Positions 1 to 8,959 of a stretch of DNA of 64,000 nucleotides are shown here, piece by piece. Made by a program: the position numbers and the translations under genes. How positions within the stretch are numbered: position 1 is the stretch's first letter; each line of letters begins with the position of its first letter. The stretch is from NCBI RefSeq assembly GCF_016919245.1, contig NZ_JAFEJA010000003.1:434001-498000 (forward strand), given 5' to 3'. A model generated the notes under the pieces. The model was not told where the DNA came from. It worked only from the letters and a program-made list of their open reading frames with translations, and searched no databases. The DNA comes from Streptomyces zhihengii (GTDB lineage: Bacteria; Actinomycetota; Actinomycetes; Streptomycetales; Streptomycetaceae).

Positions 1-3000
1 GACGGGCTGCGCAGCAGTTCCACAGCCGCCCTTACGTCTGCGTCCACATCCTCGTCCAGCTTCCACAGCAGCTCCACGCCGAGCCCGTGGGACGTGCGTA
101 CGGTCCGCAGGGTGTCGTTGAGAGCCGCGACCAGGTTCGCTGCGGTGATGACCTGACCCGAGAGATGGTCGCCGAGCTCGCCGGTCAGAAACCGCTGAAA
201 GACGTCACGTTCCCGCTCGGTGAGCCGGCCCCGTGCCTCTGCGGCCTGGACGGCGATCCGCTCGCCCACGTCCGCGACATCGTGGGATCCGTGGTCGTCG
301 ACCAGGCGACACACCTTGATCCCGTCGCGTTCCGCCAGCTGCGCGTCATAGCCGCCGGCCAGTTGGTCGCGCAGGAGGTTGTGCCGATTGAGTAGCGTGC
401 TGTCCGACACCTCGTGCCGCGGACGGCCGAGAGCCTCTTTCACAGCGTCGGCCAGTGCCTGTAGCGCTCGCAGACGGCTGCGGACGCTTGAGCTGGGATC
501 GTCCACCACGTTCTCGGGCAACAAGGACCGGTCCAGCCCGGCGCCGCGCACCACCTCCGGTCGGCCGAGTGCACCGCGCAGAGTGCCGCCGGTGATGATG
601 ACTGCTGTCTCCTGGCCGGTCAGATCCTCCCGCAAACGCTTCTCCTCCTCTTCCGCGCGCACGCGCAGGTCGTGGAAGCCATTGCGTTCCCGCCGTGCAG
701 CCAGCCGGCCCTGGACTGCCTGCGCGATGCGCTCTCTTGTTTCCTGCTCGCGGGTGAGGATCTCTTCTTCAGTCGCCCCGATGGCCTCCTCGCGGGTGCG
801 CAAGTCCTGCTGCGCGGTGCGCAGCTCGGTGAGGTGGAGCTGGTAACTCTCCTCCGCGGACAGGCGGGTTTTCCGGGCGCGTTCGTAGCCATCGGCATCG
901 GCGCGATGGGTGCCGAGTCGCTCGGCCGTACTGCCGACCGTCCTGCGAAGATGTCCTATGCCGGTGAGCAGGCCAGCCAGCGCGGTGCGTACACGTTCCA
1001 GTTCGGCCGGGTTGCTGGGCAGATCATGGGCGGTGGCGGTAGCGTCCGCTTCGGTGCGAGCCGCTACGGCGAGAGCGCGGGTTTCCTCGGCCAGCCGTGC
1101 CGCGCTGGTCGCCTTGGCGGTCAGGTTCCGCAGAGTCCCCTCGTCCGACTCGACCCTGCTCCAGGCGTCGGCGAGAGCGCGTGCCCGGGGAAAGTCCTGC
1201 TCCGCGAGCCTGAGGGCCCGACGCCGGGCATCGGCCTCGACGAGTTCGTGACGAGCATCGGACAGCCGCTGTCCCGTCTGCGTGAGCTGATCTTCCAGCT
1301 CGGCCAGCATGCGCCGCCGGGTCTCGGCCCGTACCGCGGCCCCCACGTACTCGGCGTCGCTCTTGTGATGCCGTCCAGTAAGAATGCCCAGACGCCAGGT
1401 TCCGTCGTAGTACACCGTGTCATGAGCGGCCGTCTCCTCGGCTGGTGCGAGCGCAACGCCAGCCAGCAGCAGTTCCACTTGCTCGGCGGTGACTCCGCAC
1501 CCCGGTTGAGGTGCCGGGCGTAGGGCAGAGGCGAGAGTCGGCATGCCCGGCAGCGCGGAACCGGCACGCAGCAGAGTGTCCAGAGTGCCGGGATCGACAA
1601 GAGCACCGTCCGTGCCGACCCACGCGTCCAGAATCCCGCTGGCTTCCAGAGCCGCTTCCAGACCGGCCCGATCGGCGGGGCTCAGATCATCCGTGAAGTC
1701 CACCAGCCGGTAGAAAGGCGCCCCGGTGCCCGGCCTCCTTCCGGTGACGCGGTGATAAGGAACCGGCGGCTCGGGGTCGGTCCGCAGCTCACAGTCACGC
1801 CTCTCATCCGTCAGGCGGTCGCATTCTTCCCCGAGTCGGCCGACGCTCAGTGCGAGGGCGTCGCGGCGCTCGGTGAGCTTCTCGCCGTACGGCTCCAGCG
1901 CGGCATGGGCAGCCTGCCACGCCGGCCCGTCGATGTCGGGCGGGAGAGTACGGTCCGCGAACGGGGCGTCGGTGGAGTTCTCACGGCCGACCGTGGCTAG
2001 CACGGTGTCCATCGGCGGGCAGTGGGATCCGACGGCGGCCCGCGTGCCCGTGACCCACTCGGCCACCCGGCGCGCGTACGCACCGCTCTCCTCGGCCACC
2101 TTCCCCCGACCGGCAGCGAGACGACCGCCGGCTTCTTCCGCTTCGCCCTCCAGCCGCTCCCGCTCGATGTCGGCCTGCACCGCCCCGCTTCGGGCCTCCT
2201 CGGCCCGCGCGACAAGACCCCCTACCTCCTGGACCATCCGGGCCCGGTTCTTCACGACCGCCTCAGCAGCCTCCAACTGCTTCTGCCAGGCCATCAGCCC
2301 GTCCTGAACCGCCGCCGTGTCCACGCGGACGGCCGACCGATGCCGCACGATCTGCCTCTCGCCGTCCGGCGAAGTCAGCTCGCTCTCGCCGGCCTGGGAA
2401 CGAGACCTGTGGGGCAGAGCGACTGCCTCACCGAGATGGCCGGTCGGAAGCCCGCCCTTCTCCGCCTGCGTCAGCAGCACCCGATACTCGGTGCCCAGTT
2501 CGGCCAGGCGACGCCCGAGGTGGTCGACACCGTCGGCCAGCCGCTCGGCCGCGCCGTCCTCTGCGTTGTACGCGTTACTCAGGCCGGTGTACGCGGCCCC
2601 GGCAGCTCTGTGCAGCGCCTCCACCGTACTCCGGCGATCCGACAACTCGTGCAGACTGCGGTAAGCCTGACTGGCTTGCAGAGCGACCAGGTCAGTCTGG
2701 GCGGCTTCCTCCTCTTCCTGCAGTGTCTCCAGCCGGGCTTGCGACACCTCCTCCTTCGCCCTCAGCTCACCGGTCCGCTGCGCGGCGTCTCCCGCCGCCC
2801 GGCGTCGCTGCGCAAGGACCTCCAACTCCCCGGTCACTGCCTGCGCAGAAGCAAGCAGGACCCCGGACAGATAGCCGCGGTAGTCGGAGAGGAAGGTGCG
2901 CAGCGCCGTATCGGTGCGCTCCAGGCGGCCGAGCTCAGCGCGGACAGCGTCGAGATCGTGGAGGTTGCGCGCGACGTTGTCGACCACGTCCTCGTCGAGC

Positions 3001-3695
3001 CCCGGCAGCGTCTCGCCCAGCAGGGAGGCGAGTCCACCGTGCTCGATGCGGTCCCCGACCGTGGGCCGCCGCAGCCGGTGGAGGAGCTGCGTGAGGTTGC
3101 GGTAGCGGGTCGCATCGGTGAAGCCGAACAGTTCCCGGGCCACCCGCGAGCGGTGCACGACCGCACGGTCGGTGACATTCTCCGAGCCGACGATTTCCCT
3201 GAGCCGGTCGACCGGCAAGGGCCTTCCGCTCTCGACCAGATGCACGTCCTCACCCACGCGCAGCGGGGTGACGAAGAACGTCGGCAGCGCCTTCTGCGTC
3301 GACTTCGACGCACGGATCGCAGCACCCAACGTCAGGTGGCGGTGTTCCCCGCCCTCGGCTGTGCCCCGGAACTCCACCCACAGGTAGCCGAGACGATTGG
3401 TCTGCTCGAACCCGTCCAACATCAGCCACGCGAGAGTGGTCCGGCCGGTTCCTGTCGCGTCCAACGCTCGTGCATCACCGTCCAGCAGATAGGGAAGCAG
3501 CATTTCCAAGGCTTTGGACTTGCCCGCGCCATTCTTGCCGCGCAGCAGCAGCCGTCCGTCGCCGAAAACGAACTCCTGCTCGTCGTACTGCCAGACATTC
3601 TGGATGCCCGCCCGGTGCAGCCGAAAGCGGGCGCCGGCCACCGTCACGGAGCCGGAACGCGGCAACGGAATGAGGCCACGCGCATCGCTGGTCAC
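1..3695 (-). CDS. jetC: Wadjet JetC-like SMC ATPase (TIGR02680 type), partial
   Basis: The reading frame stays open from a GTG at 3695-3693 to the left edge, about 1,231 codons, so the 3' end lies outside the window. The N-terminus has a Walker A box, GKNGAGKS, at residues 53-60, followed by KALEMLLPYLLDGD. This arrangement is typical of TIGR02680, the large SMC/MukB-like ATPase of type II Wadjet. The middle is rich in Ala, Arg, Glu and Leu, as expected for a long coiled coil. In the family, JetC dimers with JetA and JetB extrude loops on circular plasmids, which JetD then cleaves. The GTG overlaps the stop codon of the preceding jetB gene (GTGA), which supports this start and translational coupling. 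The missing C-terminus should hold the signature and Walker B motifs. Family assignment is from the motif and gene order; it was not searched. Confidence 0.85.
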   Translation of the reverse strand, partial: MTSDARGLIPLPRSGSVTVAGARFRLHRAGIQNVWQYDEQEFVFGDGRLLLRGKNGAGKSKALEMLLPYLLDGDARALDATGTGRTTLAWLMLDGFEQTNRLGYLWVEFRGTAEGGEHRHLTLGAAIRASKSTQKALPTFFVTPLRVGEDVHLVESGRPLPVDRLREIVGSENVTDRAVVHRSRVARELFGFTDATRYRNLTQLLHRLRRPTVGDRIEHGGLASLLGETLPGLDEDVVDNVARNLHDLDAVRAELGRLERTDTALRTFLSDYRGYLSGVLLASAQAVTGELEVLAQRRRAAGDAAQRTGELRAKEEVSQARLETLQEEEEAAQTDLVALQASQAYRSLHELSDRRSTVEALHRAAGAAYTGLSNAYNAEDGAAERLADGVDHLGRRLAELGTEYRVLLTQAEKGGLPTGHLGEAVALPHRSRSQAGESELTSPDGERQIVRHRSAVRVDTAAVQDGLMAWQKQLEAAEAVVKNRARMVQEVGGLVARAEEARSGAVQADIERERLEGEAEEAGGRLAAGRGKVAEESGAYARRVAEWVTGTRAAVGSHCPPMDTVLATVGRENSTDAPFADRTLPPDIDGPAWQAAHAALEPYGEKLTERRDALALSVGRLGEECDRLTDERRDCELRTDPEPPVPYHRVTGRRPGTGAPFYRLVDFTDDLSPADRAGLEAALEASGILDAWVGTDGALVDPGTLDTLLRAGSALPGMPTLASALRPAPQPGCGVTAEQVELLLAGVALAPAEETAAHDTVYYDGTWRLGILTGRHHKSDAEYVGAAVRAETRRRMLAELEDQLTQTGQRLSDARHELVEADARRRALRLAEQDFPRARALADAWSRVESDEGTLRNLTAKATSAARLAEETRALAVAARTEADATATAHDLPSNPAELERVRTALAGLLTGIGHLRRTVGSTAERLGTHRADADGYERARKTRLSAEESYQLHLTELRTAQQDLRTREEAIGATEEEILTREQETRERIAQAVQGRLAARRERNGFHDLRVRAEEEEKRLREDLTGQETAVIITGGTLRGALGRPEVVRGAGLDRSLLPENVVDDPSSSVRSRLRALQALADAVKEALGRPRHEVSDSTLLNRHNLLRDQLAGGYDAQLAERDGIKVCRLVDDHGSHDVADVGERIAVQAAEARGRLTERERDVFQRFLTGELGDHLSGQVITAANLVAALNDTLRTVRTSHGLGVELLWKLDEDVDADVRAAVELLRSP

Positions 3696-5014
3696 AGCGG
3701 CAACTCCTCCTGAACATCAACACCCTTGCCCCTTGAAGCCGGGCGCACCGTCACGTGGGTGGCGTAGCGCGCCGCCGCGGCCAGCAACACCCAGCCGTCA
3801 CCCCCAGGACGTGCACCACGAACATCGGTCACGGTGCGCCCCTCCGGTGCCTCCGGCGCGTACCCCTCCGGCAGCCCGTCTCCCTCGGCACGCAGCCTCC
3901 CGGCCCGGGCCACCAGCCGCATGCGGGCCAGCAGGTCCAGCACAGCCTCCCGCAAGGCGGAGATATCCTCCAGGTAACCACGCTGCCAGCTGCTGCGCTG
4001 CCCATACTCGGCGACCAGATCGGCCAGCAACTCGTCCACCAGGTCATCTGCAACGGCCACACCGACAACGAGAACACCACCGGTCGCCGGGTGCCCAGGA
4101 TCCTGCGGACGCAGCCGCTCCACGAGCCGTTCCACCAGCAGCAGCGCGGCCTGCGCCACCGTCCCCGTGCCCGGCAAATGCAGATCCGTCAGCTCATCCT
4201 CAGGATCCACCAGCGCCACCCCCTCGCCACGAATCTCCATCTCCAGACCCACAAGCTCGGCGAACGCCTGCGCCTCCCGCCGCTGCCGCGTGCGCAACCA
4301 GTCACGCTCCCCGTCAGTCAACTCGTCGAGGTAGACGACCGGCGTCTCGACAAGCATCCGACGCACATAGGTGCGAGCACCACCAAACCCTGGATCCGCT
4401 GCCCGCCGGACCAGGTCGGCACCGTCACGGGCCTGAGAGAGCGGGCCGGCGACAACAACGCGCGCCAGCTCCCGGTCGACCGTGATCAGAGCCTCCCCAC
4501 CCGCGTCCTGCGCGAGCGCGGCCACATGGCCCTCGGTCTCGATGAGGACACCCCACTCGACCAGCAGACGCAGAGCCGCCACCAGGGTCCGTTTCCCGGC
4601 CGCCTTCCCCGTCTCCTCCAATTCGACCTCCGCGTCGGCCGCAGCGGCCTTGATGTCTGCCACCAGCTGCGACAGCAGCAACTGCTCGGGTGCAGTCACC
4701 AGCACCGACAGAGCCAACGCCAGACACGCGTACGTGTGCGGAGTAAAAGGTGTGCCACTGGCGCGCTCCAACCGATGCCCCGCACCAGCCCCCAACCCAG
4801 CCTTGAACAGCCGCGCATAGGAGCTGTCGACCAGCAGGCGGTAGCCGAGCACCTGCTGAAACCGTTTGCCCAGCCAGTCGGCATGCCGGCGAATCAGCGG
4901 GAAGAGATCGCCGTGCGCACCATCCGAAATGACCAACGGATGCGCGAGCAACAGCCGGGCGGCGCTGCGCCGCTCGGCGGCCAGGGCCACGTCGTGCGCC
5001 GAGGGGAGGGTCAT
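3692..5014 (-). CDS. jetB: Wadjet JetB-like protein (DUF2398, TIGR02678 family)
   Basis: This 440-residue protein sits between jetA and jetC, with 4-bp overlaps at both ends (ATGA with jetA, GTGA with jetC), so the three genes form one translationally coupled operon. The N-terminal stretch RRSAARLLLAHPLV and the later blocks TPHTYACLALALSVLV and DELTDGERDWLRTRQRREA look like the DUF2398/TIGR02678 family, whose members are always found beside DUF2397 and the large SMC-like ATPase. In Wadjet the equivalent MukE-like subunit joins the kleisin to the SMC heads. There is no signal peptide or membrane segment, so it should be cytoplasmic. The length fits the family. The role is inferred from family and context; nothing in the sequence shows a catalytic site. 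Confidence 0.82.
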   Translation of the reverse strand: MTLPSAHDVALAAERRSAARLLLAHPLVISDGAHGDLFPLIRRHADWLGKRFQQVLGYRLLVDSSYARLFKAGLGAGAGHRLERASGTPFTPHTYACLALALSVLVTAPEQLLLSQLVADIKAAAADAEVELEETGKAAGKRTLVAALRLLVEWGVLIETEGHVAALAQDAGGEALITVDRELARVVVAGPLSQARDGADLVRRAADPGFGGARTYVRRMLVETPVVYLDELTDGERDWLRTRQRREAQAFAELVGLEMEIRGEGVALVDPEDELTDLHLPGTGTVAQAALLLVERLVERLRPQDPGHPATGGVLVVGVAVADDLVDELLADLVAEYGQRSSWQRGYLEDISALREAVLDLLARMRLVARAGRLRAEGDGLPEGYAPEAPEGRTVTDVRGARPGGDGWVLLAAAARYATHVTVRPASRGKGVDVQEELPL

Positions 5015-6639
5015 GACACGCTCACCTCCGCACCACCATCAGCACTGCCGGAAGAAGTCCGGGCCACGTCCAGCTCCAGATCGTCCAGCAGCAAATCACC
5101 GTCAGCCGAATGCAGGACGCACCGCGCACCAGCGATACGCCGCACCGTGAGCCGAATCCCGAGCTCGGTGTCCTCACTCTGCGCCTGATCGAGGTCGAAA
5201 CCCGTCACACCCTCCCCGCGACGCCTCAACTGCGCATTTCCAAGTGCGGTGGCCAGCAGCTCCAGAAGCAGACCGAGCGCAGCCGAGGTGAGGCGCACCT
5301 CGGCGAACCGGCCCGACGCGCTGCGTAGTTCGTCCGCCGCCGCAGCCCTGGCCGCAGCCCGATCACGAGCAACCTCCCGCAGCCGCTGCTTCTGCGCGGA
5401 ATGGTCCTCCACTGCGGACGTCCGGCCCCGCTGTGCACGACTGCCCCTTTCCCGCAGCGCCACCGGCACCTCGACCACCGGGCCGGCCCACCAACTCGTA
5501 TAGGCGGGTACCACCTCGTCGGCCGCTGGGGGCACACCCAGATGGCGGGCGCCGTACAGTCCGAAAGCAGCGACGGCAATGTCATGAGCGTCCTGCGGCG
5601 CCGCCTCCTCGAACCACCGGGCCAGCCGCAGCAAGTCCTTCCGCCGGGACATCTCCCCAGTGGCCGACCGCAGCATCCGCTTGGCATTGGCGAGCAACGA
5701 CTGCAACGCGCGCAGCGTGGCGCTCCGCAGCTGATCAACCTGACTGCCCATCCCGTCGGCATCGCTGAACCAGCCGCGCAGGCCTTCCCAATCCTTCAAC
5801 TGACGCCCCCGGCTGCGCTGCACCCGCGCCTCCAGCCGACCACCCCCCTGCGGCGACAACCCGGTCAGACCCTGTGCATGGCTGTCCAGCCGGCCCAGCA
5901 GACCCGGGACATGCGGCCACAACACATCCAGCGCCGCCGAGATCCGTGGTGCGCGAAACGCGACATCCTCCGTGATCGCCTCGACATAGTCGAGGAGCAG
6001 CTCCTTAAAGCCCTGATACTCGGCACTGTCCAGATCGTACCGAGCCAGCACCTGACCGAGGTAGGCATAGAACTCCCGGACAGAGTCCGCGAACTCGGTG
6101 AACTGCACGAACAGCGTGCTCACCCGCTCCAGCGCGTCCTGCAACTCGACACCGCCCGGCGCGGTCACGAGCTCGGCCAGCTCCCGCAGCCCCCGCTCGA
6201 CCAGAGCGAGCAACTCGCTGCTCACCTCCCGAGCTGCGTCCGCCTCGGCCAGCACACCATCGGCGTCACGCTGGATCCGCTCACCCAGCTTCGACAGCTG
6301 ATAGCGGGCACGCGACCGCTGGTACTCGCCGATACTGGACGCCTTCACCGTGTGGCTGCTGCGCAACAGGTTGCCCCACTTCACCAGCTGCTCCAGCCGG
6401 ACGGTGAGAGTGTCAGGATCGATCCCGGCCGCGGAGCCCCCAGCCTGGCGCAGCTGCGCCAGGAGGTCCGGCACCGCCAGGTCCGCCAGCAGGGTCCCGC
6501 AGAAGACCCGCATGATCGCCAGGTGATCCAGCCGCTCCGGCGCGCTGAGGTAGGTGAATGCGTCCAGCCGCCGGCGGGCTTCGCTCAGGGCATCCGGCGT
6601 CGCGACTTCTTGCCCTGCGCCGGGTGCGGGTGTCTCCAT
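5011..6639 (-). CDS. jetA: Wadjet JetA-like protein (DUF2397, TIGR02677 family)
   Basis: This 542-residue protein is the first gene of the leftward operon. The start ATG at 6639 is followed by an N-terminal region with RRRLDAFTYLSAPERLDHLAIMRVF, of which the FTYL and IMRVF elements are characteristic of TIGR02677 (DUF2397). In type II Wadjet this is the kleisin-like (MukF-like) subunit. The N-terminal half looks like a winged-helix region; the middle is helical, and the C-terminal part is rich in Ala, Arg and Glu. The stop overlaps the jetB start (ATGA). Upstream, toward 6640-6844, there is no other intact gene, so the operon promoter should lie there. Without jetD, which is expected beyond the left edge, completeness of the system cannot be judged from this window. 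Confidence 0.83.
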   Translation of the reverse strand: METPAPGAGQEVATPDALSEARRRLDAFTYLSAPERLDHLAIMRVFCGTLLADLAVPDLLAQLRQAGGSAAGIDPDTLTVRLEQLVKWGNLLRSSHTVKASSIGEYQRSRARYQLSKLGERIQRDADGVLAEADAAREVSSELLALVERGLRELAELVTAPGGVELQDALERVSTLFVQFTEFADSVREFYAYLGQVLARYDLDSAEYQGFKELLLDYVEAITEDVAFRAPRISAALDVLWPHVPGLLGRLDSHAQGLTGLSPQGGGRLEARVQRSRGRQLKDWEGLRGWFSDADGMGSQVDQLRSATLRALQSLLANAKRMLRSATGEMSRRKDLLRLARWFEEAAPQDAHDIAVAAFGLYGARHLGVPPAADEVVPAYTSWWAGPVVEVPVALRERGSRAQRGRTSAVEDHSAQKQRLREVARDRAAARAAAADELRSASGRFAEVRLTSAALGLLLELLATALGNAQLRRRGEGVTGFDLDQAQSEDTELGIRLTVRRIAGARCVLHSADGDLLLDDLELDVARTSSGSADGGAEVSVS

Positions 6640-6844
6640 GTCTGCGAGGCTATGCGGCGTATGTGGCTGCCACCGTTGGATGGCTAAAAAATGCTGGAGG
6701 AGGGCTGGACGATCGAGTCGAAGAACGGTACCTGACGGAGCATTAACCGATGCGGCCGGTACTCAACCCGCGAGCTCGGCATCCAGCCCGAGACGCACGA
6801 CCCGAAGCTGCACGTCGACTTCACCCCGCTGCGCGACCAGCACC
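6640..6844. other. Intergenic segment upstream of jetA, with a possible protein remnant
   Basis: No intact gene is seen. It should contain the promoter of the jetABC operon, but I cannot point to a convincing -35/-10 pair. On the plus strand one frame around 6755-6850 reads STRELGIQPETHDPKLHVDF, which looks like a piece of a real protein with no start, so it may be a decayed gene fragment. Its family is not recognised. Confidence 0.3.
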
Positions 6845-7146
6845 TCACGACCGTAGGGCTTCCGCCAAGCTGCCTGAACCAGGCAGGGACCGGCCGTGGC
6901 TCACCCCCTGACGGCTCCGATCAGGGTTTGCACGATACGGACCACCCGGCACTGCCGGGGCAGTCGCCAGAAGGCTGGCGAGCAGCATCTCGGTCAGCTC
7001 GACGGTCGTGGACGTCTCGAACCACCACCGGGCGTAGTCACCGACGGCTCGGGCGTGCTCGTGGACTGCGCCCAGCGGCTGGAAGCCGTCCCAGAGCGAG
7101 GCCAGCCGCGCCAGGTAGGTCGTCTTGCCCACATTGTCAGAGCCAC
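6845..7146 (-). pseudogene. dTMP-kinase-like P-loop protein, main fragment, interrupted by IS630
   Basis: The minus-strand frame reads SGSDNVGKTTYLARLASLWD directly left of the IS630 element. GSDNVGKTT is a P-loop of the thymidylate-kinase type (GxxxxGKT). If the IS and one TA copy are removed, this frame joins the short start fragment at 8293-8321 (MAQVPDFVSL) without a shift, rebuilding a kinase N-terminus. The frame then ends at 6845 after only about 110 residues in total, while dTMP kinases are about 200 residues, so the 3' part is also lost or frameshifted. The start codon lies 3 bp after the stop of the NUDIX gene, so the two genes were probably co-transcribed. A second kinase-like remnant is found at 14278-14488. 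Confidence 0.7.
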
Positions 7147-7148
7147 TA

Positions 7149-7173
7149 CTGATCTTTTCGTAAGTTCTGTGGG
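7149..7173 (+). repeat. IS630 left terminal inverted repeat
   Basis: It begins CTGATCTTTTCGTAAG next to the target TA and matches the right end perfectly in inverted orientation over 25 bp. Confidence 0.93.
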
Positions 7174-7202
7174 TTCGACGGCTTCGTTGGTGGGATCCTG
7201 AT

Positions 7203-8293
7203 GTGGTGTCTTTCAAGCCTTCGTCTGTTGTTCCTCCTTTGACACGGCCGCAGCTGTCCGAGGCCCGGCGTGTGCGGGCGGCCGAGTTGTTCGACCAGGA
7301 ACACTCGAACGCCGATATCGCCCGGATGCTCGGGGTCAGTGACGAGAGTGTGCGGCGGTGGAAACGGGTCTGGGAGGAGAACGGCGCCGATGCTCTGCGC
7401 CGACGTCCCGCCACCGGGCGTCCGCCCAAGCTGGACGACGCCCAGGTCGAGCGGGTGCGGACCGCACTGGAACAAGGCGCCCAAGCCCATGGTTTCGAGG
7501 CCGATCTGTGGACCCTGGAACGGGTTGGCCTGGTGGTTGAGCGGGTGACCGGAGTGGTCTTGTCGCGGGCCTCGGTATGGCGGCTGCTGACCGGCCGGCT
7601 GGGGTGGAGTCTGCAGCGGCCCGAGCGTCGGGCGGTCGAGCGCGACGAGTCCGAGATCGCCCGTTGGATCGCGCACGAGTGGCCGCGGATCAAAAAGGGG
7701 CCGTGAACACACGTGCCTGGATCGTGTTCCTCGACGAATCAGGAGTGTCGCTGCTGCCGCAGGTCCGCCGCACCTACGCGCCCCGCGGCCGCACCCCGTT
7801 CCTGCGGCACCGGCTGAACTGGAAGCGGGCCTCGATGGCCGGCGCCCTCGGCTACCACGCCGCGGACCCGGACCGAGGTCCTCGGTTGTGCTTCCACCTC
7901 AAGCCCGGCAGTTACGACACCGCCGCACTCATCGAGGTCCTGGAGCAGATGAAGGTGTTCTACAACGGCGAACGGGTGGTGCTGGTTTGGGACGGGCTGT
8001 CGGCTCACTGGAGCCGGGCGATGCGGGCCTGGGTCGCCGAGCAGGACTGGCTCACCCTCGAGCGATTACCGGCTTACGCACCCGAGCTCAACCCGGTGGA
8101 ACTGCTGTGGTCCTCGCTGAAGAAACGCGAGCTCGCCAACCTTGCCGGCGACCACCTCGCCGATGTCGCCGACGCCACCGAACAAGGCATCCACCGCATC
8201 AACACCAACCCCCAACTGCCCTGGTCCTTCCTCACCCACACCGGCCTTACCCTCCACCCACCAGACCCACAGAACTTACGAAAAGATCAGTAA
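7203..8293 (+). CDS. IS630-family DDE transposase, expressed by -1 frameshifting
   Basis: There are two overlapping frames. The first (7203-7706, GTG start) carries an N-terminal HTH (DIARMLGVSDESVRRWKR). The second (7577-8293) carries the DDE catalytic domain. Catalytic motifs seen are FLDESG (first Asp), VWDGLSAHWS (second Asp) and YAPELNPVELLW (Glu), as in IS630. The shift would occur at AAAAAGGGG (7692-7700), moving from the first frame to the -1 frame and yielding a protein of about 360 residues, the usual family length. Many IS630 members make their transposase in this way. The stop codon TAA at 8291-8293 uses the target TA as its first two bases, so termination depends on the insertion site. 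A plain frameshift mutation is the alternative, but the A-run at the overlap argues for programmed shifting. Confidence 0.87.
7692..7700 (+). promoter_or_regulatory. Probable programmed -1 frameshift site
   Basis: AAAAAGGGG lies where the two transposase frames overlap. The first frame reads ATC AAA AAG GGG and then meets TGA two codons later. The -1 frame reads CAA AAA GGG GCC and continues through the DDE domain. Confidence 0.6.
8266..8290 (-). repeat. IS630 right terminal inverted repeat
   Basis: This is the perfect reverse complement of the left end, followed by the TA target duplication at 8291-8292. Confidence 0.93.
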
Positions 8294-8321
8294 GGCTGAC
8301 GAAGTCCGGAACCTGAGCCAT
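8293..8321 (-). pseudogene. Start fragment of the IS630-interrupted kinase gene
   Basis: The ATG at 8321-8319 starts MAQVPDFVSL and is cut at the IS630 insertion. It joins in frame with the P-loop fragment that ends at 7146 when the element is removed. It starts 3 bp downstream of the NUDIX stop codon, indicating an operon. Confidence 0.68.
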
Positions 8322-8324
8322 CGT

Positions 8325-8888
8325 TCACGCCTCACGAATCGGGGTGTCGAGAACGGAGACGATCGCGTCCGTGCTGGCGGCGATGAAGGCGGCGAGCTGC
8401 GGCGGCATCAGGGTCAGCTCGCGGACTACCTCGACGATTAAAGGCACGTATCCGCCGCGCTCCGGATTGGCGAACCCCGTCCCCGCCCGCGCAGCCAGGT
8501 CCGTCGACTCCGGGCGCGTGGCGAAGATGCGCTGGACGCCGACGCCGTCCTCCAGCTCGTCGGTGATCAGGTCAATGAGCTCGGCGCGCTCCAGCTTGCC
8601 GCCCAGCTCCTCGAACACCTCCCGGCGCAGGGCCGCCTCGATGGTGGCGTCGTCTGCCTCGACCCCTCCGCCGACGGTCACCCAGTACGGCTCCCTGCCC
8701 GGCTTGGTGCGCTTGATGAGGACGAGTTCGTCGCCCCCGAGGGCGTTGCGCTTGACGATGTCGGTCCTGCCGTCTGCTCCTTCTGGTGGTAGTGCAGGAA
8801 GAACGGGCGGAGAGCTGTCTCGTCGCGGCCAGCGCCTCCCCGAACCGATGAACTCACCATGGTGCAGTTCGGTGACGGCGTGTGACAT
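8325..8888 (-). CDS. NUDIX hydrolase
   Basis: This NUDIX-fold pyrophosphohydrolase has about 187 residues. The Nudix box is visible as GGGVEADDATIEAALRREVF followed by EELGG; the core REVFEELG is intact. The first conserved Glu of the GX5E part is occupied by Ala, so metal binding may be altered. The ATG at 8888 was chosen because the sequence from MSHAVTELHH onward looks native; an upstream TTG at 8903 is possible. The gene is followed after 3 bp by the kinase gene broken by IS630, so the pair was an operon. A frameshifted HTH regulator (8960-10103) lies divergently upstream. Its substrate, probably a nucleotide or nucleotide sugar, cannot be read from the sequence. Confidence 0.8.
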   Translation of the reverse strand: MSHAVTELHHGEFIGSGRRWPRRDSSPPVLPALPPEGADGRTDIVKRNALGGDELVLIKRTKPGREPYWVTVGGGVEADDATIEAALRREVFEELGGKLERAELIDLITDELEDGVGVQRIFATRPESTDLAARAGTGFANPERGGYVPLIVEVVRELTLMPPQLAAFIAASTDAIVSVLDTPIREA

Positions 8889-8959
8889 ACACGCGCGCAG
8901 CAATGCCGCACCCCTGCTGAAGGAGGCTGGCTACGCTGGCCGTTTCCGCGTTCCACCAG

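Larger units (their letters stand above)
7149..8290 (+). mobile_element. IS630-family insertion sequence
   Basis: The element is about 1,142 bp. It is bounded by perfect 25-bp inverted repeats (7149-7173 and 8266-8290) and flanked by a TA dinucleotide on each side (7147-7148 and 8291-8292). TA target duplication is the hallmark of IS630/Tc1-mariner insertion. It encodes one transposase in two overlapping frames. It has landed inside a P-loop kinase gene on the opposite strand. The intact repeats and absence of decay suggest a fairly recent, possibly still mobile copy. Confidence 0.93.

Noticed and set aside
2022..3713. 563-codon plus-strand frame opposite jetC
   Set aside because: It is antisense to a clear SMC-like gene with an intact Walker A; its composition is that of a GC-rich shadow frame.
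7203..7706. First transposase frame as a separate HTH regulator
   Set aside because: It overlaps the DDE frame at an A-run inside perfect IS ends, so it is the N-terminal part of the transposase.
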